A stretch of DNA of 64,000 bases, taken from contig JANQPN010000043.1 of NCBI GenBank assembly GCA_028289455.1, positions 120,222-184,221 on the forward strand, written 5' to 3'. A program made the translations under genes and the position numbers. This DNA comes from Wenzhouxiangellaceae bacterium. Its GTDB lineage: Bacteria > Pseudomonadota > Gammaproteobacteria > Xanthomonadales > Wenzhouxiangellaceae. A model generated the notes under the pieces. It was not told where the DNA came from. It searched no databases and saw only the letters and a list, made by a program, of their open reading frames with translations. This document shows, piece after piece, positions 32,183 to 40,916 of this stretch; within the stretch, counting starts at the first letter, position 1; each line of letters opens with the position of its first letter.

Positions 32183-33379
32183 TTATGAGCCAGGGACAAT
32201 GCTGTCGATTGTCAATATCAATGGGTCATCATCTGAGTTGATGGTGGTAACTGTCAGCCCCTGCCAGTCGCCGGGTTGGGCGATGGCGTTTCCGCTGAAG
32301 GATAATCTGGCAGTCAACTCCAGCTCGGTATCTGCAGGCAATGTGGCCAGGGAATTACCCGGCAACATCGCGTCTGCTTCGGTCAAAGTAACGCTCAGCG
32401 GCAGACCGGCAGCTGCCAGTCGCTGGATGGCTACCGGTGGTTGCTGGCTGCCGCTTACACGGGCAAATACAAACAATACCGGTGTATTCGGCTGCTGATC
32501 CAGCTGTGCGGCCAATGCATCGCTGAGTGATACTTGTACGGTAACTGCAGGTCCCCCTGCAGCATTGTTCGGGCCGTCGTTGGCCCTGCCATTGGCCCTC
32601 TCATTGGTCAATGCAGGCGTGAAGCCTGACAGGCGGTCCTGCGCCTGGGCAATCTGCTCGCTGACAGACTGGCTGACCGCCGGGTTTTCCAGCAGCGGCA
32701 TTAGCTGCTCCCAGCGTTCGATGGCCAGTGCATAGTTCTGATCCTGGAAAGCTACAACGCCCAACAGCCACAGGCCACGCTGCAACTGCGGGTCGATGGC
32801 GATGGCCTGTTGCAGGTATTCCCGTGCCTGATCAGGTATCTGTTGACTGTTTCCCGCAAAAATAATCGCTTCGGCAACATCGGCAAGCACGACTGCCCGT
32901 TCCGGCTGGGTTTCAGGAATAAGCTCCAGTGCTCTTTGAAAAGCGGGAATGGCATCGCTGTAGCGCTGCTGTTCGACCAGGGTGTTGGCCAGAATCAGCC
33001 AGCCCTGGAGATCATCCGGGTGGTTTTCCAGAATGTCGCGCATGGACTGTACGCCCTGTGGTGTAGCCGTTATGGGTGCGCGGATGTTTGGATCAATGGC
33101 TTGCGGAGAGCCGAGCTGGTAATACAGCAGCAGGGTGGCGGCTGGGATCACCAGCAGCAGCAGTACGGCGAATGATTTCGGAGGTGCAGTAGCTTGCGGC
33201 TGGCTGCTCAACAGTTGCTGACGCTTGCTGACATATTCGTCCGGATTAAGCAGCCCGGCTGCCAGCGACTGTTCCAGCAGTCGCAATGCCGGTGGTTGCC
33301 CGGGCCGAATAATGGGGGCCAGAACGAAGAACAGTGCAGCGGCAATCAATAATGCTGCACATAAACCGAAAAGCCACAT
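32183..33379 (-). CDS. ccmI: Cytochrome c biogenesis protein CcmI (CycH)
   Basis: Apocytochrome c chaperone of 398 residues that delivers the CXXCH peptide to the CcmF/H heme ligation complex. Two N-terminal transmembrane segments (LFGLCAALLIAAALFFVLAP and FAVLLLLVIPAATLLLYYQL) flank a cytoplasmic loop. A periplasmic TPR domain (about 125-270, LQGWLILANTLVEQQRYSDAIPAFQRALELIP ... RGLWLLGVVAFQDQNYALAIERWEQL) and a beta-rich C-terminal domain follow (VTVQVSLSDALAAQLDQQPNTPVLFVFARVSGSQQPPVAIQRLAAAGLPLSVTL). It follows ccmH with a two-base gap. Confidence 0.93.
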   Translation of the reverse strand: MWLFGLCAALLIAAALFFVLAPIIRPGQPPALRLLEQSLAAGLLNPDEYVSKRQQLLSSQPQATAPPKSFAVLLLLVIPAATLLLYYQLGSPQAIDPNIRAPITATPQGVQSMRDILENHPDDLQGWLILANTLVEQQRYSDAIPAFQRALELIPETQPERAVVLADVAEAIIFAGNSQQIPDQAREYLQQAIAIDPQLQRGLWLLGVVAFQDQNYALAIERWEQLMPLLENPAVSQSVSEQIAQAQDRLSGFTPALTNERANGRANDGPNNAAGGPAVTVQVSLSDALAAQLDQQPNTPVLFVFARVSGSQQPPVAIQRLAAAGLPLSVTLTEADAMLPGNSLATLPADTELELTARLSFSGNAIAQPGDWQGLTVTTINSDDDPLILTIDSIVPGS

Positions 33380-33381
33380 AT

Positions 33382-33825
33382 TTAATCCTCTGTGAGTGGT
33401 TTGTCTTGACCGGTTGTCGGTGGACTTTCTGACAAATCAGGTTGTTTAAGTTTTCGTATCAGCACCCATAAACCGCCCACCACCATCAATAATGGGGCAA
33501 ACCACAGCATCAGGTTACCAATGGACATGCTTGGCCGGTATAACACGAAGTCGCTGTAACGGGCCACCAGGTAGTCACGAATTTCCTGGTCGGACCGGCC
33601 TGCATGTATCTGCTCCAGCACTTCCCGGCGCAAATCCTGAGCCAGCGGGGCGCTGGAATCGGCCAGGCTCTGGTTCTGGCACACCAGGCAGCGTATTTCT
33701 TCGGCCAGTGCACGAAAGCGCTCTTCTTCCTGCGGGGATTGGAACTCAAGGACATCAACGGCCAATGCCGGTAACCACAGGCATAGAAAACAAAGGACAA
33801 ACGATTTTCGGATAAGAGCTGACAT
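33382..33825 (-). CDS. ccmH: Cytochrome c maturation thiol oxidoreductase CcmH (CcmL/CycL)
   Basis: Membrane-anchored periplasmic protein of 147 residues that reduces or holds apocytochrome c thiols for heme attachment. A signal peptide is followed by the diagnostic EIRCLVCQNQSLADSSAPLAQDLRREVLEQI with the active-site CLVC, then YLVARYSDFVLYRPS and a C-terminal transmembrane helix, NLMLWFAPLLMVVGGLWVLI. The protein lacks the TPR extension that enteric CcmH carries; that part is the separate ccmI gene here, as in Pseudomonas. It sits 58 bases after ccmG. Confidence 0.95.
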   Translation of the reverse strand: MSALIRKSFVLCFLCLWLPALAVDVLEFQSPQEEERFRALAEEIRCLVCQNQSLADSSAPLAQDLRREVLEQIHAGRSDQEIRDYLVARYSDFVLYRPSMSIGNLMLWFAPLLMVVGGLWVLIRKLKQPDLSESPPTTGQDKPLTED

Positions 33826-33883
33826 AAGCTGGGAATGTATATGCGCCCGGTGTTTATCACCGGGCTTTGTTATGGGTTGGTGT

Positions 33884-34420
33884 CTAACTCTGCGGATGAT
33901 CCAGCGTCATGATCAGCGGCAGCAGCTCTTTTTCCCAGGTCTTCACGTCCAGTGGGCCGATATGTTTGTGACGAATAACGCCTTTGGCGTCAATCACAAA
34001 GGTTTCAGGCGCGCCGTAAACACCGTAATCGATGCCGACTTTACCGGCTTCGTCAAGCAATACCTCCGTGTACGGGTTGCCATAACGTTCCAGCCAGCGG
34101 TTGGCATCGTTCTCGGCATCTTTATAACTGAGGCCATATACCGGAATGATGTCCTGATCGGCAATTGACATGATCAGATCATGTTCTACCCTGCAGCCGG
34201 GGCACCAGCTGGCCCAGATATTCAGCAGATAGGGTTTGCCGCGCAAGCTTGAGCTGTTCACCATGCGGTGATCATTCAGCGTGGGCAGTTCAAAGTCCGG
34301 CGCCTGCTGACCTATCAGCGGCGATGGAATAACTTCTTTGTATTCAGAGTGTTTCAGGCCGATAACCAGCAGCACGGTCAGGCCGAGAAAGCTGATTATC
34401 GGAAACAGTCGCTTGAGCAT
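33884..34420 (-). CDS. ccmG: Thiol:disulfide interchange protein CcmG (DsbE)
   Basis: Membrane-tethered thioredoxin-like protein that keeps apocytochrome c cysteines reduced. I start it at ATG 34420 (MLKRLFPIISFLGLTVLLVIGL, a normal N-terminal anchor; 178 aa) rather than the ATG at 34450. The active site is NIWASWCPGCRVEHD, the cis-proline loop is GVYGAPETFVID, and GLSYKDAENDANRWLERYGNPY carries the family acidic region. The start lies 77 bases inside the end of ccmF, an unusually long overlap for this operon. Confidence 0.93.
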   Translation of the reverse strand: MLKRLFPIISFLGLTVLLVIGLKHSEYKEVIPSPLIGQQAPDFELPTLNDHRMVNSSSLRGKPYLLNIWASWCPGCRVEHDLIMSIADQDIIPVYGLSYKDAENDANRWLERYGNPYTEVLLDEAGKVGIDYGVYGAPETFVIDAKGVIRHKHIGPLDVKTWEKELLPLIMTLDHPQS

Positions 34421-36350
34421 ATTGATGATTCCTGCGATAACGACGGTCACTGGCTGCTAGTATACCTCCAAACAGTATAAATAGCGCACCCGACCAAATC
34501 CATCGTACGAAAGGCTTCACATAAACACGTACACTCCAGTCTCCGGAGATCGCGTTTGAGCCTTCTTCAACCAGTGGTTCACCCAGCGCGATGTATACAT
34601 CACGGGTAAAACCACGATCAATCGCCGCTTCAGTCATAACTGCACCAGTTGCCTGGTAGCGGCGTTTCTCAGGCTCCAGTACGGCAATTTCCCGGGCATC
34701 CTCAAATACCAGGAAACGGCCTCGCTGGCCTATATAATTGGGACCCTGCACTTCACTGATCCCTTGAAACTCAACTCGGTAGTCGCCTATGGTCAGTTCA
34801 TCGCCGGCACCCATGCGTATATCACGCTGTAATTCCTGTGAGCCAACCAGGGCCACGCCAACAATAAATACACCCACACCGAAGTGTGCGCTGACCATAC
34901 CCAGCTCCCAGCGATTTGGACGCCCTGGGCGACGTAAACGTTTAAACAGGTAGTAGAGACTGCCCAGAATCAGCCAGGCTGCACCAATCAGGCCTATCCA
35001 TGCGCGCCAATGACTGCCGCCCAGTGTCACCGCGGCTATCCCGCCCAGCAATACGGACAGGCCGACCACCGGTATCAGTTCACGGAATATGTCCTGAAAG
35101 TTGTCTTTCTTCCATCGCGTCAATGGACCGCTGGGCATCAATATGACTATCGGAATCATCAGCAGGCTGAACAACAGGCCGAAATAGGGCGGGCCGACAG
35201 AAATCTTGCTGCCGTTGATGGCTTCAATCAGTAATGGGTATAAAGTGCCCAGCAGCACCATTCCTGCGCAGGCTGCGAAGAAAACATTGTTGACCAACAG
35301 CAGCGTCTCACGTGACCAGCCGCCGATGCGGGTATCCTGCTGGATGGTATGCGCACGCAGCGCAAACAGCGTTAATGCGCCACCGCACAGTACCCCGAGG
35401 AGCCCCAGGATAAATATGCCTCGGGCCGGGTCACTGGCGAAGGCGTGCACCGAGGTCAGCACACCCGAACGCACCAGGAAGGTTCCCAGCAGGCTGAGTG
35501 AAAACGCCAGAATGGCCATCAGCAGTGTCCAATTGGTAAAAGCACGGCGTTTTTCGGTGACAGCCAGGGAATGAATAAGCGCGGTGCCAACCAGCCACGG
35601 CATAAATGAGGCATTTTCGACCGGGTCCCAGAACCACCAGCCACCCCAGCCAAGCTCGTAATAGGCCCACCAGCTGCCCAGGGCAATACCGGCAGTCAGC
35701 AACGCCCAGGCAATCAGCGTCCATGGCCGGCACCAGCGAACCCAGTCGCGGTTGACCTGTCCGCTCAGCAGAGCGGCTACTGCAAAGGCAAAAGGTACGG
35801 CGAAACCGACATAACCGAAGTACAGCATGGGCGGATGTATGATCAGTCCGGGGTCCTGCAGCAATGGATTCAGGTCAGCACCATCTGCCGCGCCGGGCAA
35901 CAGGCGCTCAAACGGGTTGGAGGTAAACAGAATAAACAACAGGAAACCGGCTGCCACCCAGCCCAGCACCGCCAGCACTCGGGCAACAAAATTCTGTGGC
36001 AGACCGCGGTTAAACCAGGCTACTGCGGCTGTCCACAACGCCAGAATCAGGCTCCAGAGCACCAGTGAGCCTTCATGCGCGCCCCAAACAGCGGAAATAC
36101 GGTATTGCAACGGCAGCAGAGAGTTGCTGTTGCGCGCCACATAGGCGACTGAAAAATCCTGCTGAACAAAAGCACTGACCAGCAATACAAACGCTAATGC
36201 AGTAAATCCGGCGATTCCCGCAGCCAGCGGCCTGGCCATCTGTTGCAGCGCAAGCTGTCCGGTGTGCGCGCCAATCAGTGGGCATATGGCCAGACTGAGC
36301 GCCAGCAGCAGCGCCAGAATAAGGCATAACTGCCCCAGTTCAGGCAGCAT
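34344..36350 (-). CDS. ccmF: Heme lyase subunit CcmF
   Basis: Large integral membrane protein, 668 residues, that attaches heme to apocytochrome c together with CcmH and CcmI. The WWD domain reads WAYYELGWGGWWFWDPVENASFMPWL, with conserved histidines nearby (VWGAHEGSLVLW, LLQDPGLIIHPPMLYFGY, ALIHSLAVTEKR). The C-terminal periplasmic domain precedes the last helix (WIWSGALFILFGGILAASDRRYRR). About 30 more residues (NHQYAQATVSDNQ...RPETL) run into ccmG. The start shares one base with the ccmE stop (TGATG). Confidence 0.97.
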   Translation of the reverse strand: MLPELGQLCLILALLLALSLAICPLIGAHTGQLALQQMARPLAAGIAGFTALAFVLLVSAFVQQDFSVAYVARNSNSLLPLQYRISAVWGAHEGSLVLWSLILALWTAAVAWFNRGLPQNFVARVLAVLGWVAAGFLLFILFTSNPFERLLPGAADGADLNPLLQDPGLIIHPPMLYFGYVGFAVPFAFAVAALLSGQVNRDWVRWCRPWTLIAWALLTAGIALGSWWAYYELGWGGWWFWDPVENASFMPWLVGTALIHSLAVTEKRRAFTNWTLLMAILAFSLSLLGTFLVRSGVLTSVHAFASDPARGIFILGLLGVLCGGALTLFALRAHTIQQDTRIGGWSRETLLLVNNVFFAACAGMVLLGTLYPLLIEAINGSKISVGPPYFGLLFSLLMIPIVILMPSGPLTRWKKDNFQDIFRELIPVVGLSVLLGGIAAVTLGGSHWRAWIGLIGAAWLILGSLYYLFKRLRRPGRPNRWELGMVSAHFGVGVFIVGVALVGSQELQRDIRMGAGDELTIGDYRVEFQGISEVQGPNYIGQRGRFLVFEDAREIAVLEPEKRRYQATGAVMTEAAIDRGFTRDVYIALGEPLVEEGSNAISGDWSVRVYVKPFVRWIWSGALFILFGGILAASDRRYRRNHQYAQATVSDNQLSRPDRAAGYRPETL

Positions 36351-36799
36351 CAGTTGGTGCCTCCAGAGGTTGGATGACCGGCCCGTTCCAGTGCATCGGC
36401 AATTTCCGGCGGCATGTAATTTTCATCATGTTTGGCCAGTACTTCGCGGGCGGCGAACTGTCCTGAAGCCAGCATTGAACCATTGGCAATTACACCCTGA
36501 CCTTCACGAAACAGGTCCGGTAATATGCCTTCAAAGGTAACGGTGATGTTTTCCTGGCCATCAGTCACTACAAAGCTGACTGCGAGTGAATCCGGATCAC
36601 GGTTAACACTGCCAGGCTGAACCAGCCCGCCCAGACGGAAACGTTTGCCTTCCGGGATATCGTTAACAGCTACATCGCTGGGGCTTTGAAAATACAGCAG
36701 GTTATCGCTAAGCGCATACAACAGCAGTGAAGTGGCACTGCCGGCGCCGATCAGAATAAACAGCGCTATGGTCAGACGGCGTTTACGGGTCGGTGTCAT
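36350..36799 (-). CDS. ccmE: Heme chaperone CcmE
   Basis: Periplasmic membrane-anchored protein of 149 residues that binds heme covalently and hands it to CcmF. The N-terminal anchor is LTIALFILIGAGSATSLLLYAL, followed by the OB-fold. The heme-binding histidine is H124 with tyrosine Y128 in VLAKHDENYMPPEI (the H-x3-Y class). The start overlaps the ccmD stop by three bases (within ATGA), and the stop touches the ccmF start. Confidence 0.97.
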   Translation of the reverse strand: MTPTRKRRLTIALFILIGAGSATSLLLYALSDNLLYFQSPSDVAVNDIPEGKRFRLGGLVQPGSVNRDPDSLAVSFVVTDGQENITVTFEGILPDLFREGQGVIANGSMLASGQFAAREVLAKHDENYMPPEIADALERAGHPTSGGTN

Positions 36800-36963
36800 G
36801 ATGGTTGTTGGTCCTGATGTTGATGAATATCTGCAATTTGGCGGAGCTGGCGCTTACCCGAAAACACCGGTGCCAGCGCGGTATACAGATAAACTGCCAG
36901 CGCAATGGCATAGGCCGGCAGGATATAAACCGCATGCGGCCCGGAAAGCCAATCCAGATTCAT
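36796..36963 (-). CDS. ccmD: Heme exporter subunit CcmD
   Basis: A short gene of 55 codons plus stop, found by reading the reverse strand between ccmC and ccmE. It encodes MNLDWLSGPHAVYILPAYAIALAV, then a hydrophobic-to-basic end (LYTALAPVFSGKRQLRQIADIHQHQDQQPS). One transmembrane helix followed by a basic cytoplasmic tail is the CcmD pattern. CcmD joins CcmC and CcmE to release holo-CcmE from the CcmAB transporter. It overlaps ccmC by four bases (ATGA) and ccmE by ATGA, as expected for the complex. Confidence 0.9.
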   Translation of the reverse strand: MNLDWLSGPHAVYILPAYAIALAVYLYTALAPVFSGKRQLRQIADIHQHQDQQPS

Positions 36964-37733
36964 GATTTTTCTCCCTGAACAGTTTCCCTGACCCAGTTTT
37001 TTTCACGATCCTGCAGCAATAAAGTATTCCGTGTCCGAGTCAGTAATGCAGCCCCGAAATAAAACTTAGCAGCAATGGCCATGATTAATAGTGGCCACAG
37101 CATGCTGGCGTCTATGCTCGACTCGCCGAAAAAGCTGATTGTCGTGCCCTGGTGCAAAGTTGTCCACCACTCCACAGAATAATGAATAATCGGCAGGTTG
37201 ACCACGCCCACCAATGCCAGCAAACCAGCTGCCCGCGCAGCTTTGCGGGGTTCTTCTATGGCTTGCTGCAGGCCGATTACACCCAAATACAAAAACAATA
37301 GAACAAGCTCTGAGGTCATTCGACCGTCCCACTGCCAAAAAGTGCCCCAGGTTGGCTTTCCCCATAAACTGCCGGTGGCCAGTGTGACTATGGTAAACGC
37401 CGCGCCTATCGGTGCGCAGCACATGGCCAGGGTTTCAGCGACCCGAATTCGCCAGACCATTCCTATCAGAGCCAGAATGGCCATGACTGCAAAAATCAGC
37501 ATCGATTGCCAGGCACTGGGCACGTGGATGAAAATGATCCGGTAACTGTCACCTTGCAGATAATCGGGTGGCGCGATGGACAACCCCCAGATCAGACCGG
37601 GTATCGCCAGCAGGAAAAAACCGGCCCACAGCCATGGAATGATCAGCCCGCTGGTACGGTAAAACCAGGCAGGTGAGCCCCACCGGTGGAACCATGTTTT
37701 ACAGCGTTTCCAAAATGATGTGTGAGAACTCAA
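36960..37733 (-). CDS. ccmC: Heme transporter/ligase subunit CcmC
   Basis: Six-helix membrane protein of 257 residues that presents heme to CcmE. The WWD motif is ATGSLWGKPTWGTFWQWDGRMTSELVLLFLY, and the two axial histidines lie in IIFIHVPSAWQSML and IIHYSVEWWTTLHQG. About 15 residues before WFHRWGSPAWFYR are slightly longer than in many family members; a later start is possible. The gene lies two bases after ccmB and overlaps ccmD. Confidence 0.96.
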   Translation of the reverse strand: MSSHTSFWKRCKTWFHRWGSPAWFYRTSGLIIPWLWAGFFLLAIPGLIWGLSIAPPDYLQGDSYRIIFIHVPSAWQSMLIFAVMAILALIGMVWRIRVAETLAMCCAPIGAAFTIVTLATGSLWGKPTWGTFWQWDGRMTSELVLLFLYLGVIGLQQAIEEPRKAARAAGLLALVGVVNLPIIHYSVEWWTTLHQGTTISFFGESSIDASMLWPLLIMAIAAKFYFGAALLTRTRNTLLLQDREKNWVRETVQGEKS

Positions 37734-37735
37734 GC

Positions 37736-38404
37736 TTACTCCTGCAAATGAATCCGTAAAGCGGCTGCAATAGCGAATGGTACCAGGGTTATCGCAAACA
37801 GCAGAATAACCCCCAGCAACAATAACTGCGTCTCCGGATCAAACCCGGATGCGGCATCACTGACAGCGCTGGTGGCAAATACCAGTACCGGAACACTCAG
37901 TGGTGCAATCAGCAGTGCCAACAGCATACCGCCCTGACGGCTGCCCAGTGTCAAAGCTGCGCCCAGACTGCCCAGTAAACTGAGGGTTGGTGTACCTAAT
38001 AACAATGACAAAACCAGTGTGCCCATGGCAGCCTGCGGCAATTGCATCCAGGCTGCCAGCAAAGGGCTGATAAGAATAACCGGCAAACCTGTTATCAGCC
38101 AATGTGCGGTTGTGCGTCCGGCAGCCAGTGCCGGCAATGAACCATCCATCAGCAGCCATTGTTCAAGCCGGCCATTATTGGCATCTTCGCGGAATAAGCT
38201 CTCCAGGCTGAGCATATTGGCAAGCAGAGCTGCGATCCAGATGACCCCGGCGGCAATCTGCGCGAGCAATGCCGGCTGCGGCCCGATGCCCAGTGGAAAC
38301 AGCGCAACCACCAGCAGCAGGAACCAGAGTGGCTGAAACCATTCATTGCGGCGCCGGAATGCCAGCCGCAGGTCGTGTCCGGCAATAATCAGCAGATTAT
38401 TCAT
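37736..38404 (-). CDS. ccmB: Heme exporter permease CcmB
   Basis: Membrane subunit of the CcmAB ABC transporter that drives release of holo-CcmE. I start it at ATG 38404 (MNNLLIIAGHDLRLAFRRRNEWFQPLWFLLLVVALFPLG), which gives 222 residues, the usual length, and a start overlapping the ccmA stop. The frame stays open to 38539, but those upstream codons lie inside ccmA and do not resemble the family. An alternative ATG is at 38410. About six helices follow. Confidence 0.95.
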   Translation of the reverse strand: MNNLLIIAGHDLRLAFRRRNEWFQPLWFLLLVVALFPLGIGPQPALLAQIAAGVIWIAALLANMLSLESLFREDANNGRLEQWLLMDGSLPALAAGRTTAHWLITGLPVILISPLLAAWMQLPQAAMGTLVLSLLLGTPTLSLLGSLGAALTLGSRQGGMLLALLIAPLSVPVLVFATSAVSDAASGFDPETQLLLLGVILLFAITLVPFAIAAALRIHLQE

Positions 38405-39032
38405 GGGCATGTTCCCGATGCTGCGCAGGCCGGATAATCGGCAGTTTGAGCCGCTGGCTGCGAGGCAGATCAGCCAGGCCGAGTGCATGACTGGCGATAA
38501 CCGCGCCGCCGCCGCCGGCACAATGGGCACGAATTTCACTCAACAGCAGGTCAATGCTGGCCTGGTCCAGATTGACGAATGGTTCATCCAGCAACCACAG
38601 TGAGCGCGGCACCAGAAACAGACGGGCCAGGGCTGCGCGCTTGGCCTGGCCGGCGGACAGGCCCCCGGCCCGCTGGCTGCGTAATGACAGTGATTGGAGC
38701 CGACTCAGCGCTTCATCAATCCGCTGTTTTGCCTGCTGCCGGTCGACGCCACGCGTCCAAAGGCGTAAATACCACTGCAGGTTTTCCTGTACGGTCAACT
38801 CCTGATGCAGGCCCAGCTGGTGCCCGATGAAATGCTGCTCAATACTGGACACGGTGCCGGCAGTCGGTCGCAAAACACCTGCCAGGAGTTTAATCAGCGT
38901 GGTTTTTCCCGCACCGTTGGCGCCGGTCAGCAAAACACATCCACCGGCATCCAGGTGAATGCTGACGGTACCGAACACGCTGCGGTAAAAGCGTTCATAA
39001 CTGACTTTGTCGGCGGTTAATAAATAATCCAT
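38397..39032 (-). CDS. ccmA: Heme exporter ATP-binding protein CcmA
   Basis: ABC ATPase of 211 residues from ATG 39032 (MDYLLTADKVSYERFYRSVFG). Walker A is LTGANGAGKTTLIKLLAG, the signature motif is GGLSAGQAKRAALARL, Walker B is LWLLDEPFVNLD and the switch histidine is VIASHA. An in-frame ATG at 39212 would add 60 residues unlike an ABC domain. It follows the DUF3293 gene after seven bases and overlaps ccmB by eight. Together with CcmB it powers the maturation cycle. Confidence 0.95.
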   Translation of the reverse strand: MDYLLTADKVSYERFYRSVFGTVSIHLDAGGCVLLTGANGAGKTTLIKLLAGVLRPTAGTVSSIEQHFIGHQLGLHQELTVQENLQWYLRLWTRGVDRQQAKQRIDEALSRLQSLSLRSQRAGGLSAGQAKRAALARLFLVPRSLWLLDEPFVNLDQASIDLLLSEIRAHCAGGGGAVIASHALGLADLPRSQRLKLPIIRPAQHREHAHE

Positions 39033-39039
39033 AACTGGC

Positions 39040-39498
39040 TTATGCAAATTCCATATGTGGATGGCCGGTCGCGGTAAAGGGCGAATTCCGAGCACGCATG
39101 ATACACAAAAGCACTGGTTTACCGGGCCGGCAGGTGATGACAGCGTACTGATTGAATTGCCGGGCCAGCTTAAACAGCAACTGCCAGTCACTGCTGAGTA
39201 CCAGCCAGCCATATTCTACCGGCCAGCTTGGCTGATGCCTGCCGGCCACCGCAAAGCTTGGGTAGTATTTTAATCCGGCAGCCTGCAAATGCCTGCTGAG
39301 CAGACAGTGCCGGACAAAGTTGTGGTGGTTATGCAGCTGCTGTGAAGCGGGGTTGCTGGCGGTAATAATAAGCCAATGGTGTTTGACCAGCCAGATAGCA
39401 TTCGCAGGCGGCAGTTGTCCGACATGCAGAGACAAACGGGCGGCAGGTAAATGCACCTGGTAGCTGGTGTTTAAATAAGCGTTAACCAGATTCTCCAT
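39040..39498 (-). CDS. DUF3293-like protein at the head of the ccm operon
   Basis: 152 residues from ATG 39498 (MENLVNAYLNTSYQVHLPAARLSLHVGQ). The pattern NAIWLVKHHWLIITASNPASQQLHNHHNFVRHCLLSRHLQAAGLKYYPSFAVAGRHQPSWPVEYGWLVLSSDWQLLFKLARQFNQYAVITCRPGKPVLL fits the DUF3293 family: an ITA-x-NP strand, N-x-x-LxxxL helix, glycine/E-rich strand, and A-x-x-FxQxA end. Function is unknown. No signal peptide is seen. The next gene, ccmA, starts only seven bases on, so this is probably the first gene of the ccm transcript. The divergent neighbour is gor, 49 bases away. Confidence 0.7.
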   Translation of the reverse strand: MENLVNAYLNTSYQVHLPAARLSLHVGQLPPANAIWLVKHHWLIITASNPASQQLHNHHNFVRHCLLSRHLQAAGLKYYPSFAVAGRHQPSWPVEYGWLVLSSDWQLLFKLARQFNQYAVITCRPGKPVLLCIMRARNSPFTATGHPHMEFA

Positions 39499-39547
39499 CA
39501 AGTATCTATAATGCGCTTTGCAGATGATCGCAAGACCAGAGTAAACC

Positions 39548-40912
39548 ATGACAGAACAACAGCAATTTGACCTTATCGTTATCGGCGGTGGGTCCGGCGG
39601 TGTGCGTGCCGCACGAATTTCAGCAGGGCATGGTGCCCGGGTGGCAATATGTGAGGAGAGCCGCATGGGCGGAACCTGCGTGATTCGCGGTTGTGTGCCA
39701 AAAAAGCTGCTAGTGTACGCATCGCATTTCGCTGAAGATTTTGAAGCATCTCAGGGGTTTGGCTGGCAGCTGGAAAACCCGCAATTTTCCTGGCCGGCAC
39801 TGATAGCCAATAAAGACCGGGAAATCGACAGGCTCAATCAGGTTTACCACCGTCTGTTGGATAATGCCGGTGTTACTACATTTATGGGCAGGGGTGTGTT
39901 GCTTGATGCCAACCGGGTTCAGGTGGGCGATCAGGTATTGCATGGCAAAAGAATCCTGATTGCGACCGGCGGGCGCCCGTTTACACCTGCGTTTCCAGGC
40001 AGTGAACTGGCCATCAGTTCAGACGAAGCATTTCATCTTGAAAAGTTGCCCAGGCGAATAGTAGTAGCCGGTGGTGGCTATATCGCTGTTGAATTTGCCG
40101 GTATTTTCAATGGCATGGGCAGTGATGTCATTCTGGCTTACCGGGGGGATAAGATTCTGCGTGGCTTTGATGATGACCTGCGGGATCAGCTGGAACATGA
40201 GATGCAGGCCAAAGGCATCAAGATTCAGCATCATAGTGAAATTACTGCCCTGCAGCGCAATGCAGACGGCACCTTGGCAGTGACTTATAAGGACGGCAGC
40301 GAATGCCAGGCAGATCAGGTGATGTTTGCCACGGGCCGCCAACCGTATACCTGGGATCTGGGGCTGGATCAGGCCGGTATTGAAACCGATGCAAAAGGCG
40401 CGATTCCGGTTGATGCCGATTCACGCACCTGTCAGCCGCATATTTTTGCGGTTGGTGATGTAACCAACAGAATTAATCTCACCCCGGTGGCGATTCGAGA
40501 AGGCCATGCTTTTGCAGACACTGAGTTTGGCAATATGCCACGCCAGGCAGACCACGCGCTGGTGCCTTCAGCGGTATTCAGCCAACCTCCGATCGGCACG
40601 GTGGGTTATACCGAACAGCAGGCTAAAGACAAATTCGGCCGGCTGCGGGTTTACCAATCAAGTTTCCGGGCGATGAAGCATACACTGACAGATATTCAGG
40701 AAAAGACGTTCATGAAAATGATTGTCGACGATGCCAGTAATGTAGTGGTTGGACTGCATATCATCGGTGTGGATGCGGCCGAAATTGTGCAGGGCTTTGC
40801 GGTAGCAGTGAAAGCGGGTCTGACGAAAGATCACTTCGATGCCACTGTGGGTATCCATCCAACATCAGGTGAGGAGCTGGTGACATTGCGCGATTTTCGG
40901 TTAGTGGAATAA
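39548..40912 (+). CDS. gor: Glutathione reductase
   Basis: FAD- and NADPH-dependent disulfide reductase that keeps glutathione reduced, 454 residues. The FAD motif is GGGSGGVRAARISAGHGARVAICEE, the redox disulfide GGTCVIRGCVPKKLLVYA, the NADPH motif GGGYIAVEFAGIFNGMGSDV followed by YRGDKILRGFD (arginines for NADPH), the second FAD motif IFAVGDVTNRINLTPVAIREG, and the catalytic HPTSGEEL near the C-terminus. Length and motifs are standard for bacterial Gor. A large secreted protease gene starts four bases after the stop, an unexpected operon partner. Confidence 0.96.
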   Translation: MTEQQQFDLIVIGGGSGGVRAARISAGHGARVAICEESRMGGTCVIRGCVPKKLLVYASHFAEDFEASQGFGWQLENPQFSWPALIANKDREIDRLNQVYHRLLDNAGVTTFMGRGVLLDANRVQVGDQVLHGKRILIATGGRPFTPAFPGSELAISSDEAFHLEKLPRRIVVAGGGYIAVEFAGIFNGMGSDVILAYRGDKILRGFDDDLRDQLEHEMQAKGIKIQHHSEITALQRNADGTLAVTYKDGSECQADQVMFATGRQPYTWDLGLDQAGIETDAKGAIPVDADSRTCQPHIFAVGDVTNRINLTPVAIREGHAFADTEFGNMPRQADHALVPSAVFSQPPIGTVGYTEQQAKDKFGRLRVYQSSFRAMKHTLTDIQEKTFMKMIVDDASNVVVGLHIIGVDAAEIVQGFAVAVKAGLTKDHFDATVGIHPTSGEELVTLRDFRLVE

Positions 40913-40916
40913 CCCG

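Noticed and set aside
38405..38539. Upstream start for ccmB
   Set aside because: The extra codons lie inside ccmA and do not resemble CcmB; ATG 38404 gives the family length.
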